14,434 bases of DNA from the NCBI GenBank assembly GCA_958346935.1, contig CATVTM010000051.1, positions 1 through 14,434 on the forward strand, in the 5' to 3' direction. How positions within the stretch are numbered: the stretch's first letter is position 1; every line of letters starts with the position of its first letter. Shown piece after piece: positions 6,930 to 12,837 of this stretch. A program made the translations under genes and the position numbers. The stretch is from an uncultured Collinsella sp. (GTDB taxonomy: Bacteria; Actinomycetota; Coriobacteriia; Coriobacteriales; Coriobacteriaceae). The notes under the pieces are model-generated. The model saw nothing but the letters and a program-made list of their open reading frames with translations, was not told the origin of the DNA and ran no database searches.

Positions 6930-7790
6930 ATGGTTATCGACATGTTGGTCCAGCCCATGCTCTACGGCGAGATCTATACGCCGGGTGATGAGCCTGATGG
7001 ATTCGGTTTTTGGTCACGAGAATTTGGTATGGGGCATATGGGCCCCATGGATTGGGATGAGCTTCAAGTCGAGATGGACGTCTGCGATGTGCAGAAGAGC
7101 GTGCTCATGCCGCTCGATGTAACCACGGCATGCGGAGGGCATTTTGGCACCAATGACCAGATTGCCATGCTGGTTGCCGCGCATCCCGATCGTCTGTGGG
7201 GATTTGCGAGCGTAGATCCGCAGGTGAGCGGTGCCGCAGACGAATTGGGGCGCGCCTTTACCGAGTTGGGGGCAAAGGGGCTTTGCCTGCATCCGGCAAA
7301 GCAGGGTTTTGCTCCCGATGATGCCGTGGCCGAGCCGCTTTACGAGCTGTGCGAGCGCTATAACAAGCCGGTGGTTTTCCATGCCGGTATGTCTTGGGAG
7401 CCGGGCGCAGAGCTCTCGCGCAGTAATCCGCTTGTATTTGAGCACACAATCGCAACGCATCCAAATGTGCGTTTTAGTTTGACCCACTTTGGCTGGCCCT
7501 GGGTGCGCGAGACCGTGGCGATGCTGCTCAAGTATCCCAACTGCTACACGGACACCTCTATCACTTACATCGATTCGCCCGAGGAGATGATGCAGCGTCT
7601 TTTCACGGTCGATATGGGGCCGCTGTGGTATGAGCGCGCGCTATCGCATCAAGTGATGTTCGCCAGCAATACGCCGCGCTTCCGTGCGTTCAAACTCAAA
7701 CGGGCGCTCGATACCGTGTCCATGCGCGATGATGCGCGAGAAAGGCTCTACTGGGGTAATGCCCTGCGTTTTCTTGAAGGGGATGAGTGA
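6930..7790 (+). CDS. amidohydrolase-2 family protein lacking the HxH metal motif
   Basis: A 286-residue protein of the amidohydrolase-2 (ACMSD-like, PF04909) TIM-barrel family. Family landmarks are RLWGFASVDP (88-97), the glycine/histidine strand GAKGLCLHP (114-122), VVFHAG with H151, FSLTHFGWPW with H186 (182-191), and the terminal WGNALRFL (275-282). The N-terminal 'ID-HxH' reads IDMLVQ, so both ligand histidines are replaced (L6, Q8). The usual 'GSD-P' aspartate is N247 (FASNTP). The two central histidines are retained. A metal-free lyase or hydrolase, or a binding protein, is therefore more likely than a standard decarboxylase or hydrolase. ATG 6930 is fixed by AAAGGAG (6917-6923) 6 nt upstream. 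The next gene starts 2 nt after its stop, implying translational coupling. Substrate unknown. Confidence 0.83.
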   Translation: MVIDMLVQPMLYGEIYTPGDEPDGFGFWSREFGMGHMGPMDWDELQVEMDVCDVQKSVLMPLDVTTACGGHFGTNDQIAMLVAAHPDRLWGFASVDPQVSGAADELGRAFTELGAKGLCLHPAKQGFAPDDAVAEPLYELCERYNKPVVFHAGMSWEPGAELSRSNPLVFEHTIATHPNVRFSLTHFGWPWVRETVAMLLKYPNCYTDTSITYIDSPEEMMQRLFTVDMGPLWYERALSHQVMFASNTPRFRAFKLKRALDTVSMRDDARERLYWGNALRFLEGDE

Positions 7791-7792
7791 AC

Positions 7793-8221
7793 ATGGTGGC
7801 GCTCGAGACATTGAGCTATCTATCGACTGCTCCGGACCAGTTCATCGATATTACCGAAGACGTGCACGCTGCCATTGAACGCAGCTCGGTGACGAATGGC
7901 TTGGCAGCGATTATTTTGTCGCATACGACCTGTGGAATCGTGGTAAACGAGGGGCTGCCCTGCGTGGAGACGGATCTTATGGAGACGCTTGATCGCATCG
8001 CCCCGCTAGATGCCCCCTATGCGCATGCACACTTCCTGCCGAGCTATGGAGCCACCGGCAACAACTCCTGTGGGCATATCAAGAGCATGATTTGTGGAAA
8101 CAGCTGCTTCTTTCCCGTCCAAGATGGCCGCATCGTGTGTGGAGGTGCCCAGAACATCTATCTTGCGGAGTTTGACGGTCCGCAGAAGCGAAAAGTGTAC
8201 GTCGAGGTGCTGGGGGAGTAA
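7793..8221 (+). CDS. yjbQ: YjbQ / UPF0047 family protein
   Basis: A 142-residue member of the YjbQ (PF01894) family, annotated as 'secondary thiamine-phosphate synthase' because overexpressed members rescue thiamine auxotrophs. The physiological role is unsettled. The usual length is about 135-140 residues. Motifs seen are ILSHTTCGIVVNEG (41-54), the H-I-K segment GHIKSMICGNS (94-104), and the terminal QNIYLAEFDGP / KVYVEVLGE stretch (120-142). ATG 7793 is chosen: AAGGGGA (7777-7783) is 9 nt upstream, whereas the GTG at 7787 overlapping the previous stop would leave only 3 nt. It lies between an amidohydrolase-2 protein and a BtpA protein inside a sugar-conjugate operon, with no thiamine genes nearby. 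A role in the operon's chemistry is thus more likely than thiamine synthesis. Confidence 0.87.
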   Translation: MVALETLSYLSTAPDQFIDITEDVHAAIERSSVTNGLAAIILSHTTCGIVVNEGLPCVETDLMETLDRIAPLDAPYAHAHFLPSYGATGNNSCGHIKSMICGNSCFFPVQDGRIVCGGAQNIYLAEFDGPQKRKVYVEVLGE

Positions 8222-8254
8222 CGTCCCCGCGATAACCCTATGAAGGAGCACGTC

Positions 8255-9064
8255 ATGTCGTTTCTAACTTCGATGTTCAAGACCGAAAAGCCGGTTATCG
8301 GAATGCTGCACCTGCGTCCTCTGCCGGGCGATCCACTGTATTACCCGGGCGGAAGCGTGTCGCAGGTCGTGGAAGCCGCCAAGCGCGATCTCGAAGCGTT
8401 GCAACGGGGCGGTGTCGATGGCATTTTGATTACCAATGAGCTCTCGATGCCCTATGAGCAGCACGTTTCTCCCTCAACCCTTGCATCGATGGGCTATGTA
8501 ATCGGGGCTCTGTCCCATGATTTGTCGACCCCTTGGGGAGCTGAAGCTATTTACGATGGTGATGCCACAATCGAGCTGTGCGCTGCCGTCGATGCGCAGT
8601 TCACGCGCTGCAATTTTTGCGGTGTCTGGGCCGGTGATCTCGGGCTGATTAACCGAGATTTCGCTCACACCATGCGTCGCAAGACGGCGCTGCGTCTGGA
8701 CGACCTCAAGCTTTTTCACTTCATCACGAGCGAGGGGGAGGTTTATCTCAACGACCGCACGACTGCGGACATTGCCGATTCACTTCTCTTTAATTGCCTT
8801 CCAGATGCGATGGTCATCGGCGGTTCGGCTGCCGGTCGTGGTGCTTCGGGCGAGCTTGCCGATGAGGTCCGCGAGCGTGTTGGCGAAGTGCCTGTGGTAT
8901 GTGGCACCGGTTGTCGCGAAAATACCGTGGCTGACGTATTTGCTCACTACGATGGCGCGTTTGTCGGCACCTGCTTAAAGCGCGACGGAAAGCTGGATGC
9001 CCCGGTTGATGTTGAGCGGGTAGTTCGTTTTATGGCTGCCGCTCGTACGGCGCGAGGGGAGTAG
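8255..9064 (+). CDS. BtpA/SgcQ-family phosphate-binding TIM-barrel protein
   Basis: A 269-residue protein of the BtpA family (PF03437), which includes E. coli SgcQ and cyanobacterial BtpA. Its enzymatic activity is not established to my knowledge. Family landmarks are VIGMLHLRPLPGDP (14-27), the YPGGS element (30-34), GGVDGILITNE (52-62), and the C-terminal phosphate-cradle-like strands VIGGSAAGRGAS (187-198), VCGTGCRENT (215-224) and GAFVGTCLKRDGKLDAPVD (234-252). ATG 8255 has AAGGAG (8243-8248) 6 nt before it. The ATG at 8240 overlaps this site and is rejected. In SgcQ's setting the family also sits with sugar epimerases and transporters, which agrees with a sugar-phosphate-related job here. 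Six nt separate it from the FGGY kinase. Confidence 0.86.
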   Translation: MSFLTSMFKTEKPVIGMLHLRPLPGDPLYYPGGSVSQVVEAAKRDLEALQRGGVDGILITNELSMPYEQHVSPSTLASMGYVIGALSHDLSTPWGAEAIYDGDATIELCAAVDAQFTRCNFCGVWAGDLGLINRDFAHTMRRKTALRLDDLKLFHFITSEGEVYLNDRTTADIADSLLFNCLPDAMVIGGSAAGRGASGELADEVRERVGEVPVVCGTGCRENTVADVFAHYDGAFVGTCLKRDGKLDAPVDVERVVRFMAAARTARGE

Positions 9065-9070
9065 GCACCT

Positions 9071-10588
9071 ATGGCGTTCTATCTGGGTATTGATATTGGG
9101 ACAAGCGCCTCTAAAGGCGTTTTAATCGATGATCGATGCAACATCGTTTGCCAGGCCTCCTGTGGGCACGAGACGGACAACCCGCGTGATGGATGGTACC
9201 AGCATGATGCGGAGGCAGTTTGGTGGGGAGATTTTTGCCGCTTGTCGCGCGAGCTGGTGGTGCGATCGGGGGTTAATGCGGCGCAGATTGGATGCGTGGG
9301 CCTTTCCGCATTGGGTTGCGACTGCGTACCGGTCGATACCGAGTGCAACGCGCTGGCGCCCGCGATTTTATATGGAGTCGATGCACGTTCGAAGCCGCAG
9401 ATTGACGAGCTTCTTTCCGAATATGGGCCAGATCGCGCACGCGAGCTTTTCGGGCACGATCCCTGTTCGTCAGATATTGCTCCAAAGATCTTGTGGTTTA
9501 AGGAGAATATGCCCGAGGTGCACGAACGCGCCGCGAAGTTCCTGACGGCGTCATCGTTTCTGTGCGCGAAGTTGACGGGGCGTTTTACGGTGGACCGTTA
9601 TTTGGCGGAGGATTTTCCTCCCCTATACGATCGCTACACTTGGAAGGTTGATGCTCGGGAATGTGATCGTTTCTGCCGGCCTGACCAGATGGCGGAGGTA
9701 ATGTCGGCTACCGATATTGCCGGGGTGATTACGCAGCGTGCGGCTGAGGCGACGGGGCTCGTGGCAGGGACACCTGTCTTGGTGGGAACGGGCGACTCTG
9801 GTGCCGAGGCCATTTCGACGGGTGTATTCCGTCCCGGCGATATGATGGTTCAGTTGGGGAGCACGGCGTATTTCATCTACTTAGCTGATCATATGGTCGA
9901 TGATGCTCGCCTGTGGCCAGGGACGTTTATCATTCCCGGAACTTACGGGATCTGCGCGGGGACCAATACAGCGGGTGCACTCACATCGTGGCTGCGCCAA
10001 GAGCTGTATCGCGACGCCGTAAAGGCCGAGGGCCACGGTGGCCCCGATGCATATTCGGTTATGGCGCATGATGCCGCCGATGTGGCGCCGGGTGCCGATG
10101 GGCTCCTGTGTCTGCCGTACTTTGCGGGGGAGCGTACTCCGCTCAACGATCCCGAGGCGCGTGGCGTCTTCTTTGGCCTGACCGGAAGGCATACGCGAGC
10201 CCATATGGTTCGCGCCGCCTTGGAAGGCGTCGCGTATACCGTTGCATCCCATGTCGACATTATCGAGCGAGAGCATGGACTGCCAATTGGGCGCATTATG
10301 CTTGTCGGAGGTGGAACCAAGAATCCAATTTGGATGCAAGCTATCGCCGACGTATGCGGGCGCGAGGTCTCGGTTGCCAAGGTTACGGTGGGCGCATGCT
10401 TCGGTGATGCCATTATGGCAGCTCTCGCAGGTGGCGCCTATGCATCATGGGATGAACTCGCCCGAGTCCTTGGCGTTGCGCAAACAATCGTGCCCGATAT
10501 GACTGCCCACGAGCTATATGCGTCGCGCCGTCATATCTTTGACGAATTGTATACACGCAACCGTGATCTCATGCACGAATTGGTGTAA
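9071..10588 (+). CDS. FGGY-family carbohydrate kinase (xylulokinase-like)
   Basis: A 505-residue FGGY sugar kinase with both actin-like domains. Motifs are the first phosphate loop LGIDIGTSASKG (5-16), DGWYQHD (40-46), AILYGVDARS (98-107), GTGDSGAEA (239-247) with probable catalytic base D242, LPYFAGERTPLNDPEARG (348-365) with the second FGGY signature continuing to 389, and the adenine-site loop LVGGGTKNPIW (411-421). Where xylulokinase has a QMHG-type substrate motif, this protein has SALGCD (79-84), so D-xylulose is not assured. Related families phosphorylate ketoses, alditols or AI-2. ATG 9071 follows a GGGGAG in the end of the BtpA gene. It is the last gene of the operon, directly before a strong terminator. 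It probably phosphorylates the sugar fragment or a polyol released by the pathway. Confidence 0.88.
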   Translation: MAFYLGIDIGTSASKGVLIDDRCNIVCQASCGHETDNPRDGWYQHDAEAVWWGDFCRLSRELVVRSGVNAAQIGCVGLSALGCDCVPVDTECNALAPAILYGVDARSKPQIDELLSEYGPDRARELFGHDPCSSDIAPKILWFKENMPEVHERAAKFLTASSFLCAKLTGRFTVDRYLAEDFPPLYDRYTWKVDARECDRFCRPDQMAEVMSATDIAGVITQRAAEATGLVAGTPVLVGTGDSGAEAISTGVFRPGDMMVQLGSTAYFIYLADHMVDDARLWPGTFIIPGTYGICAGTNTAGALTSWLRQELYRDAVKAEGHGGPDAYSVMAHDAADVAPGADGLLCLPYFAGERTPLNDPEARGVFFGLTGRHTRAHMVRAALEGVAYTVASHVDIIEREHGLPIGRIMLVGGGTKNPIWMQAIADVCGREVSVAKVTVGACFGDAIMAALAGGAYASWDELARVLGVAQTIVPDMTAHELYASRRHIFDELYTRNRDLMHELV

Positions 10589-10610
10589 TGCCGCCGAACT
10601 GTACCGCCTT

Positions 10611-10656
10611 CCAATAGGGACTGCGTTGTGCGATTCGCATGTCCCTTGGCATTTTT
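10611..10656 (+). terminator. intrinsic terminator of the catabolic operon
   Basis: A long interrupted hairpin: CCAA (10611-10614), GGGAC (10617-10621) and TGCG (10622-10625) pair with CGCA (10636-10639), GTCCC (10641-10645) and TTGG (10646-10649). The loop is 10 nt with small bulges. The stem is followed by CA and TTTTT (10652-10656). It lies 22 nt after the FGGY kinase stop and before the convergent tatD end. No T run is seen on the opposite strand, so it is best read as a + strand terminator. Confidence 0.8.
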
Positions 10657-10667
10657 GCCCACAGGGG

Positions 10668-11450
10668 TTAGCGAAGGTCAAAAACAGAGCGCGCATTTGC
10701 TAAAACTGCCGATTCGATGCGCTTTATGTCACATTTTTTGAGCGAGGCGATGCGTTCTGAGGTCCTTGTGAGCGATCTGATGAGCGATTGCGCGCTTGTT
10801 TCTGTGTTTGGCTCGGCCGGCGCATCGGTCTCGAGCAGTAGACGGTCGAGTGGAATCTGTCGTGCGTATTCGCGTCCTCGTTTAGATGCGAGCATCCGCT
10901 CGTTCACGGAAAAATAGCAGCCTGCGCTTCGTGCGCGGACGAACTCGTTCGAAGTGTCGCTAAACCAGTGGAAAATGATAGCGGGGGAGTCGGGGCTTGG
11001 CGTGAGTAATCCATGCGACTCGAGGATGTCTAGCACGGTTCCTGCCGAACGAACGGCGTGAATTGATATCACACGCCCGGCAAGAGGGCTCTGCACGAGC
11101 GCATCGCAGAGCCGGTCAAGTGCCTGTATTTGAAGCGGTTCGCTTCCGGCAAAACGCGCGGAAAAGTCGAGTCCCACCTCGCCGATGTAGCGCTCTTGGG
11201 CGGCAACTTCGCAAAGCAGATTGACTTCGGCAGGACCGCAGCGGCCGTCGGCGAGCCACCAGGGATGGAGGCCGATGCCGGCAAAGATATTTGACCGGCC
11301 GCAGGCGCGCTTCTTGGCGCGTGCAAAGTCGTGCGGATCGACGCCGCAGTCAAATAGGACCAGGCCCAGCGCCGTTGCCTCATCGGCAACGGCGTCCGGG
11401 CGAGCCATTAAATCAAGATGGCAATGCGCATCAAATAATTGCGGTGTCAT
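10668..11450 (-). CDS. tatD: TatD-family metal-dependent hydrolase/DNase
   Basis: A 260-residue TatD-family protein (PF01026). The metal-site residues are all visible: DAHCHLD with H9 and H11 near the N-terminus, E91 in GEVGLDFS, H131 in SIHAV, H161 in FHWFSD, and D209 in ETDAP (207-211). The family comprises metal-dependent nucleases and phosphoesterases, some with 3'-5' exonuclease activity linked to repair of oxidative damage. The start is the ATG directly before TPQLFDAHCH, 14 nt after the tcdA stop. No clear ribosome site precedes it, so coupling to tcdA is likely. A start further upstream in frame would add a basic tail overlapping tcdA and is not supported. It is convergent with the catabolic operon and is probably unrelated housekeeping. 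Confidence 0.88.
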   Translation of the reverse strand: MTPQLFDAHCHLDLMARPDAVADEATALGLVLFDCGVDPHDFARAKKRACGRSNIFAGIGLHPWWLADGRCGPAEVNLLCEVAAQERYIGEVGLDFSARFAGSEPLQIQALDRLCDALVQSPLAGRVISIHAVRSAGTVLDILESHGLLTPSPDSPAIIFHWFSDTSNEFVRARSAGCYFSVNERMLASKRGREYARQIPLDRLLLETDAPAEPNTETSAQSLIRSLTRTSERIASLKKCDIKRIESAVLANARSVFDLR

Positions 11451-11464
11451 CGCGGTGCGTCTCG

Positions 11465-12259
11465 TTAATTTAGGCGCTGGCCATCGGCGCGCACGCGTTC
11501 GCACCCGCGCCCGCTGATCTGGCGGATAACCTCGCCAGCGATCATCTGGCCCATGATGGGCGGCATAAAGCTGGCGGTGCCCAGCTCGGTACGCTCGTGG
11601 ATGTTGGACGGGTCGCGGGGTTGGGTCTTAACCGATTCCTCGCAGCTAAACAGCACGTGCAGACTCTTGATTCCGCGCTTCTTACATTCTTTGCGCATGA
11701 TGCGGCTCATGGGGTCGCGTACCGTATCGAAAATGTCGGCAAAGCGGAGGCACTCGGGATGGAGCTTGTTGGCCCCGCCCATGGAGCTAACCAAACGAAT
11801 GTCGTGGTCCTGAGCATATTTGGCAATGGTGAGCTTGGCCGAGATGGTGTCGATGGCGTCGACGACGTAGTCGAGCTTGCCGTCCGTCTGCTCCAAAACG
11901 CTCGCGAAGAACTCGTCGATGTTGTCGCTCAGCAGGTATTCGGTGCGTTTGATAACGGTGACGGTGGGATTGATGTCGTGGATCATGGCTTCCATAACAT
12001 CGACCTTGCGCTTGCCGATGGTGCTGTGAAAGGCGATAGCCTGGCGATTGATATTGCTGGGCGCGACGATGTCCTTGTCCAGAATGACGAAATGACCAAT
12101 GCCGCCGCGGGCGAGTGCCTCGCAGCAGTTGGAGCCCACGCCTCCGCAGCCGAGCACCAACACCGTAGCATCGGCGAGCTTATCGAGTGCCTCGCGGCCC
12201 ATGATGATCTCGAGCTTGGTGTCGCGTGTCTCGACGAGAGCGGCAGCGGTTTCGGTCAT
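11465..12259 (-). CDS. tcdA: tRNA threonylcarbamoyladenosine dehydratase (TcdA/CsdL, ThiF-like)
   Basis: A 264-residue E1-like/ThiF-fold protein of the TcdA family. It cyclises the t6A nucleoside at position 37 of ANN-decoding tRNAs to ct6A, using ATP. Motifs are the N-terminal adenylation loop LGCGGVGS (36-43), the ILDKDIVAPSNINRQ stretch (59-73) with D61 and R72, VVDAIDT (132-138), SSMGGANK (158-165), and LFSCEE (203-208). The start is chosen by its ribosome site. On the minus strand GGAGG (12270-12266) directly abuts the ATG at 12265, leaving no spacing, but is 6 nt from the ATG at 12259, so the second ATG is preferred. A consensus -10 lies about 45 bp upstream. It is followed by tatD with a 14-nt gap. 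Confidence 0.9.
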   Translation of the reverse strand: MTETAAALVETRDTKLEIIMGREALDKLADATVLVLGCGGVGSNCCEALARGGIGHFVILDKDIVAPSNINRQAIAFHSTIGKRKVDVMEAMIHDINPTVTVIKRTEYLLSDNIDEFFASVLEQTDGKLDYVVDAIDTISAKLTIAKYAQDHDIRLVSSMGGANKLHPECLRFADIFDTVRDPMSRIMRKECKKRGIKSLHVLFSCEESVKTQPRDPSNIHERTELGTASFMPPIMGQMIAGEVIRQISGRGCERVRADGQRLN

Positions 12260-12303
12260 AGACATCCTCCGATGGGGAAGCGAATCGTGTTTTAGCTATC
12301 GCC

Positions 12304-12309
12304 ATTATA
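12304..12309 (-). promoter_or_regulatory. -10 element of the probable tcdA promoter
   Basis: Read on the minus strand, these bases are a perfect TATAAT, about 45 bp upstream of the tcdA start codon. No good -35 box is present at 16-18 bp further upstream (the best is TCAAAT), so the promoter may depend on an activator or be weak. The -35 position falls inside the large inverted repeat at 12321-12358. Confidence 0.5.
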
Positions 12310-12320
12310 GGTGTTATCGC

Positions 12321-12358
12321 GATTCCATTTGAGCCCTTGGGCTTGTTGAAATGGGATC
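12321..12358. repeat. large inverted repeat in the tcdA/sdpR divergent region
   Basis: GATTCCATTT (12321-12330) is mirrored by AAATGGGATC (12349-12358) with one G-T wobble. An inner inverted repeat, AGCCC/GGGCT around TT (12332-12343), lies within. It overlaps the -35 zone of the minus-strand tcdA promoter and the -35 box of a + strand promoter at 12346. It could be an operator for a dimeric regulator or a cruciform/RNA hairpin. No T run follows on either strand, so it is not a typical terminator. Confidence 0.45.
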
Positions 12359-12374
12359 GGGGTTCGCATAAGAT
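12346..12374 (+). promoter_or_regulatory. candidate promoter for a short transcript
   Basis: TTGAAA (12346-12351, 5 of 6 to the consensus -35) is followed after exactly 17 bp by TAAGAT (12369-12374, 4 of 6 to the consensus -10). Initiation would be expected near 12381, directly before two hairpins and a strong terminator. Confidence 0.4.
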
Positions 12375-12380
12375 TGAAGC

Positions 12381-12476
12381 AGATGGCACCCGTTGCAGCG
12401 GGTTGGCCAACTCTAAAACACGTTTGTAGCGTGAGAAGTGGCCGTCTTCGCATTACGCGGAGGCGGCTATTTTTTT
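12381..12476 (+). ncRNA. candidate small RNA of about 96 nt with its own terminator
   Basis: The unit begins just after a plausible promoter. It contains a first hairpin (TGGC 12384-12387 and ACCCG 12388-12392 pairing with CGGGT 12399-12403 and GCCA 12406-12409), an A-rich single-stranded linker, and the terminator hairpin at 12441-12467 followed by seven T. No open reading frame of note is inside and no downstream gene is close enough to be its natural target of termination: sdpR has its own promoter after it. Alternatives are a leftover terminator of a lost gene, or a protein-independent transcription barrier. No known RNA family was recognised. Confidence 0.4.
12441..12476 (+). terminator. 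strong intrinsic terminator upstream of sdpR
   Basis: An 11-bp stem, GCCGTCTTCGC (12441-12451) with GCGGAGGCGGC (12457-12467), includes two G-T wobbles and a 5-nt loop. It is followed by TA and seven T (12470-12476). It is unambiguous on the + strand although no gene precedes it on that strand for more than 1.8 kb. Confidence 0.8.
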
Positions 12477-12486
12477 GAGTACAAGA

Positions 12487-12524
12487 TTAGATAGTTAGAC
12501 AAACATCTAAATATCGAGTATAGT
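12487..12524 (+). promoter_or_regulatory. sdpR promoter with overlapping inverted-repeat operator
   Basis: TAGACA (12496-12501, 5 of 6) stands 17 bp before TATAGT (12519-12524, 5 of 6), a good sigma-70-type promoter with a start expected near 12531. The -35 box lies inside an inverted repeat with arms TTAGAT (12487-12492) and ATCTAA (12505-12510) and some inner symmetry. This placement is what an ArsR/SdpR-type autorepressor would need to block RNA polymerase at its own gene. Binding is inferred. Confidence 0.65.
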
Positions 12525-12558
12525 GTGCGCGTCATGAGAGATGATGAGAGGAGGTCTT

Positions 12559-12837
12559 ATGCCGGGAGAGGGTTTTAAGGCGCTTGCCGATCCAACGCGA
12601 CGGCGCATTTTGGAGTTGCTGCGCGAGGGCAATTGCACGGCGGGGGAGCTTGCCGAGCATTTCGATATCAGTAAGCCGTCGCTAAGCCATCACTTGGCGA
12701 CGCTCAAAAATGCCGGGTTGGTGACCGACGAGCGCCATGGCCAAAACATCGTATACAGCTTAAACACCACCGTCATGCAGGATTTAATTGGCTGGTTTAT
12801 GGGCTTTACAAACACTGAAGGTGATAAGGATGAATAA
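12559..12837 (+). CDS. sdpR: SdpR-like ArsR-family autorepressor
   Basis: A 92-residue winged-helix repressor of the ArsR superfamily. It is close to B. subtilis SdpR in length and motifs: FKALADPTRRRILELL (6-21), the helix-turn-helix TAGELAEHFDISKPSLSHHL (27-46), the wing DERHGQNIVYSLNTT (57-71) and an SdpR-type C-terminal amphipathic helix QDLIGWFMGF (74-83). It lacks the cysteine pairs of metal-sensing ArsR proteins. In B. subtilis SdpR represses sdpRI and is drawn to the membrane by SdpI when the SdpC peptide is present. ATG 12559 is preceded by AGGAGG (12549-12554). Two upstream in-frame ATGs (12541, 12544) would overlap or precede this site. The next gene overlaps by 8 bp. Confidence 0.88.
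   Translation: MPGEGFKALADPTRRRILELLREGNCTAGELAEHFDISKPSLSHHLATLKNAGLVTDERHGQNIVYSLNTTVMQDLIGWFMGFTNTEGDKDE

Noticed and set aside
8222..8254. Possible thiamine (TPP) riboswitch or thiamine link around yjbQ
   Set aside because: The gaps around yjbQ are 2 and 33 nt, too short for a riboswitch, and no thiamine gene is present.
12260..12265. First ATG of tcdA (two residues longer)
   Set aside because: The GGAGG directly abuts it with zero spacing; the ATG at 12259 has a normal 6-nt spacing.
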